7,221 bases of DNA from Microbacteriaceae bacterium (GTDB lineage: Bacteria; Actinomycetota; Actinomycetes; Actinomycetales; Microbacteriaceae): contig WOYR01000082.1 in the NCBI GenBank assembly GCA_011620705.1, positions 1 through 7,221 on the forward strand, in the 5' to 3' direction. A model generated the notes under the pieces. That model was not told where the DNA came from. It worked only from the letters and a program-made list of their open reading frames with translations, and searched no databases. Numbering within the stretch: the first letter of the stretch is position 1; each line of letters starts with the position of its first letter. Of this stretch, positions 6,234 through 7,221 are shown piece by piece. A program made the translations under genes and the position numbers.

Positions 6234-6238
6234 TCAAT

Positions 6239-7221
6239 ATGGCCACCCGAACCACGAAGGCGACCGAATCCGTCACGACTGAGCCGGTCAAGGACGACCG
6301 TCCCGCGTCGAAGAGCGCCGCCGCCAAGACAGCGACGACCACCGCCGCACCCAAGACGGCCGCCGCGAAGACTGCTGCGACGAAGGCCGCAGCGACTTCG
6401 AAGACGGCGCCTGCCGCGAAGACCGGCCGGCCTGCCGCGAAAGCCGCGCCGGCTGCGAAGGCCGCGCCGGCTGCAAAGACGGCGGCCGAGAGGCCCGCTG
6501 CCACCAAGCCCGCCGCCAAGAAGCCGGGGGGAGCGGCGGCGCCGAGCAAAGCCGCGCAGAGCAAAGCCGCGCAGAGCAAAGCCGCAGGCGACGACGAGAT
6601 CGACGAGGGGATCGAAGATCTCGACGAGGTGGAGCTGGCTGTCGACGACGACGAGGATGCCGAAGCAGTCGCCGTCGCGGTGGTCGACGATGACGCGGTC
6701 GAGACGCCGGATGCCGATACGGCCGACGACAGCGAGGAGGACGAGGACGAGACCAGTTCGACCGGGACCGACGAACCGCTGCCGACCGGAGCCCTCCGCC
6801 TGTCAATGACGGACGACGAGGACGAGGTGCCCGTCTATTCCGCCGCCATCACCGGCGCCACCGCCGACCCGGTCAAGGACTACCTGAAGCAGATCGGCAA
6901 GGTCCCGCTCTTGAACGCGGCGGAAGAGGTCGAACTCGCGATGCGCATCGAGGCGGGGCTCTTCGCAGAAGAGAAGCTCTCGCAGATGACCGACGCCGAG
7001 AAGCGCTCGCAATTGGGCCGTGAGCTGTCGTGGGTCGCCCGCGACGGCCAGCGCGCCAAGAGCCACCTGCTCGGCGCGAATCTTCGCCTCGTCGTCAGCC
7101 TCGCCAAGCGCTACACCGGCCGCGGCATGCAGTTCCTCGACCTGATCCAGGAGGGCAACCTCGGCCTGATCCGCGCGGTCGAGAAGTTCGACTACACCAA
7201 GGGCTTCAAGTTCTCGACCTA
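6239..7221 (+). CDS. rpoD: Primary RNA polymerase sigma factor (RpoD/SigA/HrdB), N-terminal part, runs off the window
   Basis: The first 327 codons are present; the gene continues past base 7221. The product is the principal sigma-70 factor that directs RNA polymerase to housekeeping promoters. Residues 22-117 are rich in Ala and Lys with a single acidic residue (E84). Residues 118-212 are strongly acidic with a single basic residue (R187). Region 1.2 follows at about 209-240 (DPVKDYLKQIGKVPLLNAAEEVELAMRIEAG). Region 2 starts at about 279 with NLRLVVSLAKRYTGRG and the core-binding FLDLIQEGNLGLIRAVEKFDY (299-319). The sequence stops at KGFKFST, just before the -10-recognising part of region 2. 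Regions 3 and 4 are outside the window. The charged N-terminal extension is typical of actinobacterial SigA/HrdB. The region 1.2 and 2 sequences are near-invariant for primary sigma factors, so an alternative sigma factor is unlikely. The start is ATG at 6239 with a Shine-Dalgarno sequence. Confidence 0.98.
   Translation, partial: MATRTTKATESVTTEPVKDDRPASKSAAAKTATTTAAPKTAAAKTAATKAAATSKTAPAAKTGRPAAKAAPAAKAAPAAKTAAERPAATKPAAKKPGGAAAPSKAAQSKAAQSKAAGDDEIDEGIEDLDEVELAVDDDEDAEAVAVAVVDDDAVETPDADTADDSEEDEDETSSTGTDEPLPTGALRLSMTDDEDEVPVYSAAITGATADPVKDYLKQIGKVPLLNAAEEVELAMRIEAGLFAEEKLSQMTDAEKRSQLGRELSWVARDGQRAKSHLLGANLRLVVSLAKRYTGRGMQFLDLIQEGNLGLIRAVEKFDYTKGFKFST
6443..6478 (+). repeat. Two 18-bp tandem units in the rpoD Lys/Ala tract
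   Basis: Bases 6443-6460 and 6461-6478 encode AAPAAK twice and differ only at one base (GCG versus GCA). Such near-identity at third positions points to recent duplication. Confidence 0.75.
6545..6586 (+). repeat. 15-bp tandem repeat encoding SKAAQ in rpoD
   Basis: AGCAAAGCCGCGCAG at 6545-6559 is repeated exactly at 6560-6574, and 11 bases of a third copy follow at 6575-6585. The units are in frame, so loss or gain of a copy changes the N-terminal extension by five residues. Identity at third positions suggests recent slippage. The units use AAA for lysine, while AAG dominates in the rest of the gene. Confidence 0.85.

Larger units (their letters stand above)
6010..6238 (+). promoter_or_regulatory. 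Intergenic region and likely promoter/leader of rpoD
   Basis: This 229-bp stretch has no gene I can support. Just after the MFS stop are two short inverted repeats, GGCGA/TCGCC at 6020-6031 and TGCCGC/GCGGCA at 6035-6053. Neither is followed by a T-run, so termination is unproven. An AT-rich island at 6074-6087 contains TGCGATAAT (6072-6080), an extended -10-like element and the best rpoD promoter candidate; it has no good -35 box. A perfect TTGACA lies at 6147-6152 but has no recognisable -10 at 16-18 bp. If transcription starts near 6087, rpoD has a leader of about 150 nt. Confidence 0.5.

Noticed and set aside
5839..6579. 246-codon Ala/Val-rich open frame on the minus strand across the MFS end and the rpoD start
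   Set aside because: Its hydrophobic look comes from the reversed Lys/Ala repeats of rpoD; it has no start signal and overlaps two genes.
5964..6809. 281-codon Arg/Pro-rich open frame overlapping rpoD in another frame
   Set aside because: Frame-shifted reading of the repeat tract; the rpoD frame has a Shine-Dalgarno site and conserved sigma regions.

Overview
This is a GC-rich, single-contig stretch of an actinobacterial chromosome, most likely from the Microbacteriaceae (Leifsonia/Microbacterium-like). The evidence is the very high third-position GC, the actinobacterial form of the primary sigma factor with a Lys/Ala-rich then acidic N-terminus, the DlaT/SucB-type lipoyl domain, and an actinobacterial PAC2 protein. 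Family-level placement is inference. I see no mobile element, tRNA, rRNA or CRISPR array, and I found no undescribed system. The content is core housekeeping, and what is interesting lies in promoter architecture and low-complexity protein segments.

Layout. A left block on the minus strand, in transcription order, holds pepA (3638-2112, M17 leucyl aminopeptidase), lpdA (2014-641, dihydrolipoamide dehydrogenase, E3) and the start of the E2 acyltransferase gene sucB/dlaT (566 to the window edge, lipoyl domain plus a very long Ala/Pro linker). A right block on the plus strand holds a PAC2-family gene (3729-4637), a 12-TM-type MFS transporter (4684-6009) and the first 327 codons of the primary sigma factor rpoD/sigA (6239 to the window edge). 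The two blocks diverge from a 90-bp spacer at 3639-3728.

How the genes relate. lpdA and sucB encode the E3 and E2 subunits of the 2-oxoacid dehydrogenase complexes and are probably co-transcribed. pepA lies upstream of them, separated by 97 bp that contain two hairpin-forming inverted repeats. It may be only partly coupled to them. PAC2 and MFS are 46 bp apart, but the MFS gene appears to have its own promoter. rpoD is set apart by a 229-bp leader/promoter region.

The most notable signal is that pepA, PAC2 and MFS all have the same start architecture: a TANNNT -10 hexamer, exactly 6 nt, then the start codon, with no Shine-Dalgarno sequence. This predicts leaderless mRNAs. lpdA, sucB and rpoD have good Shine-Dalgarno sequences instead.
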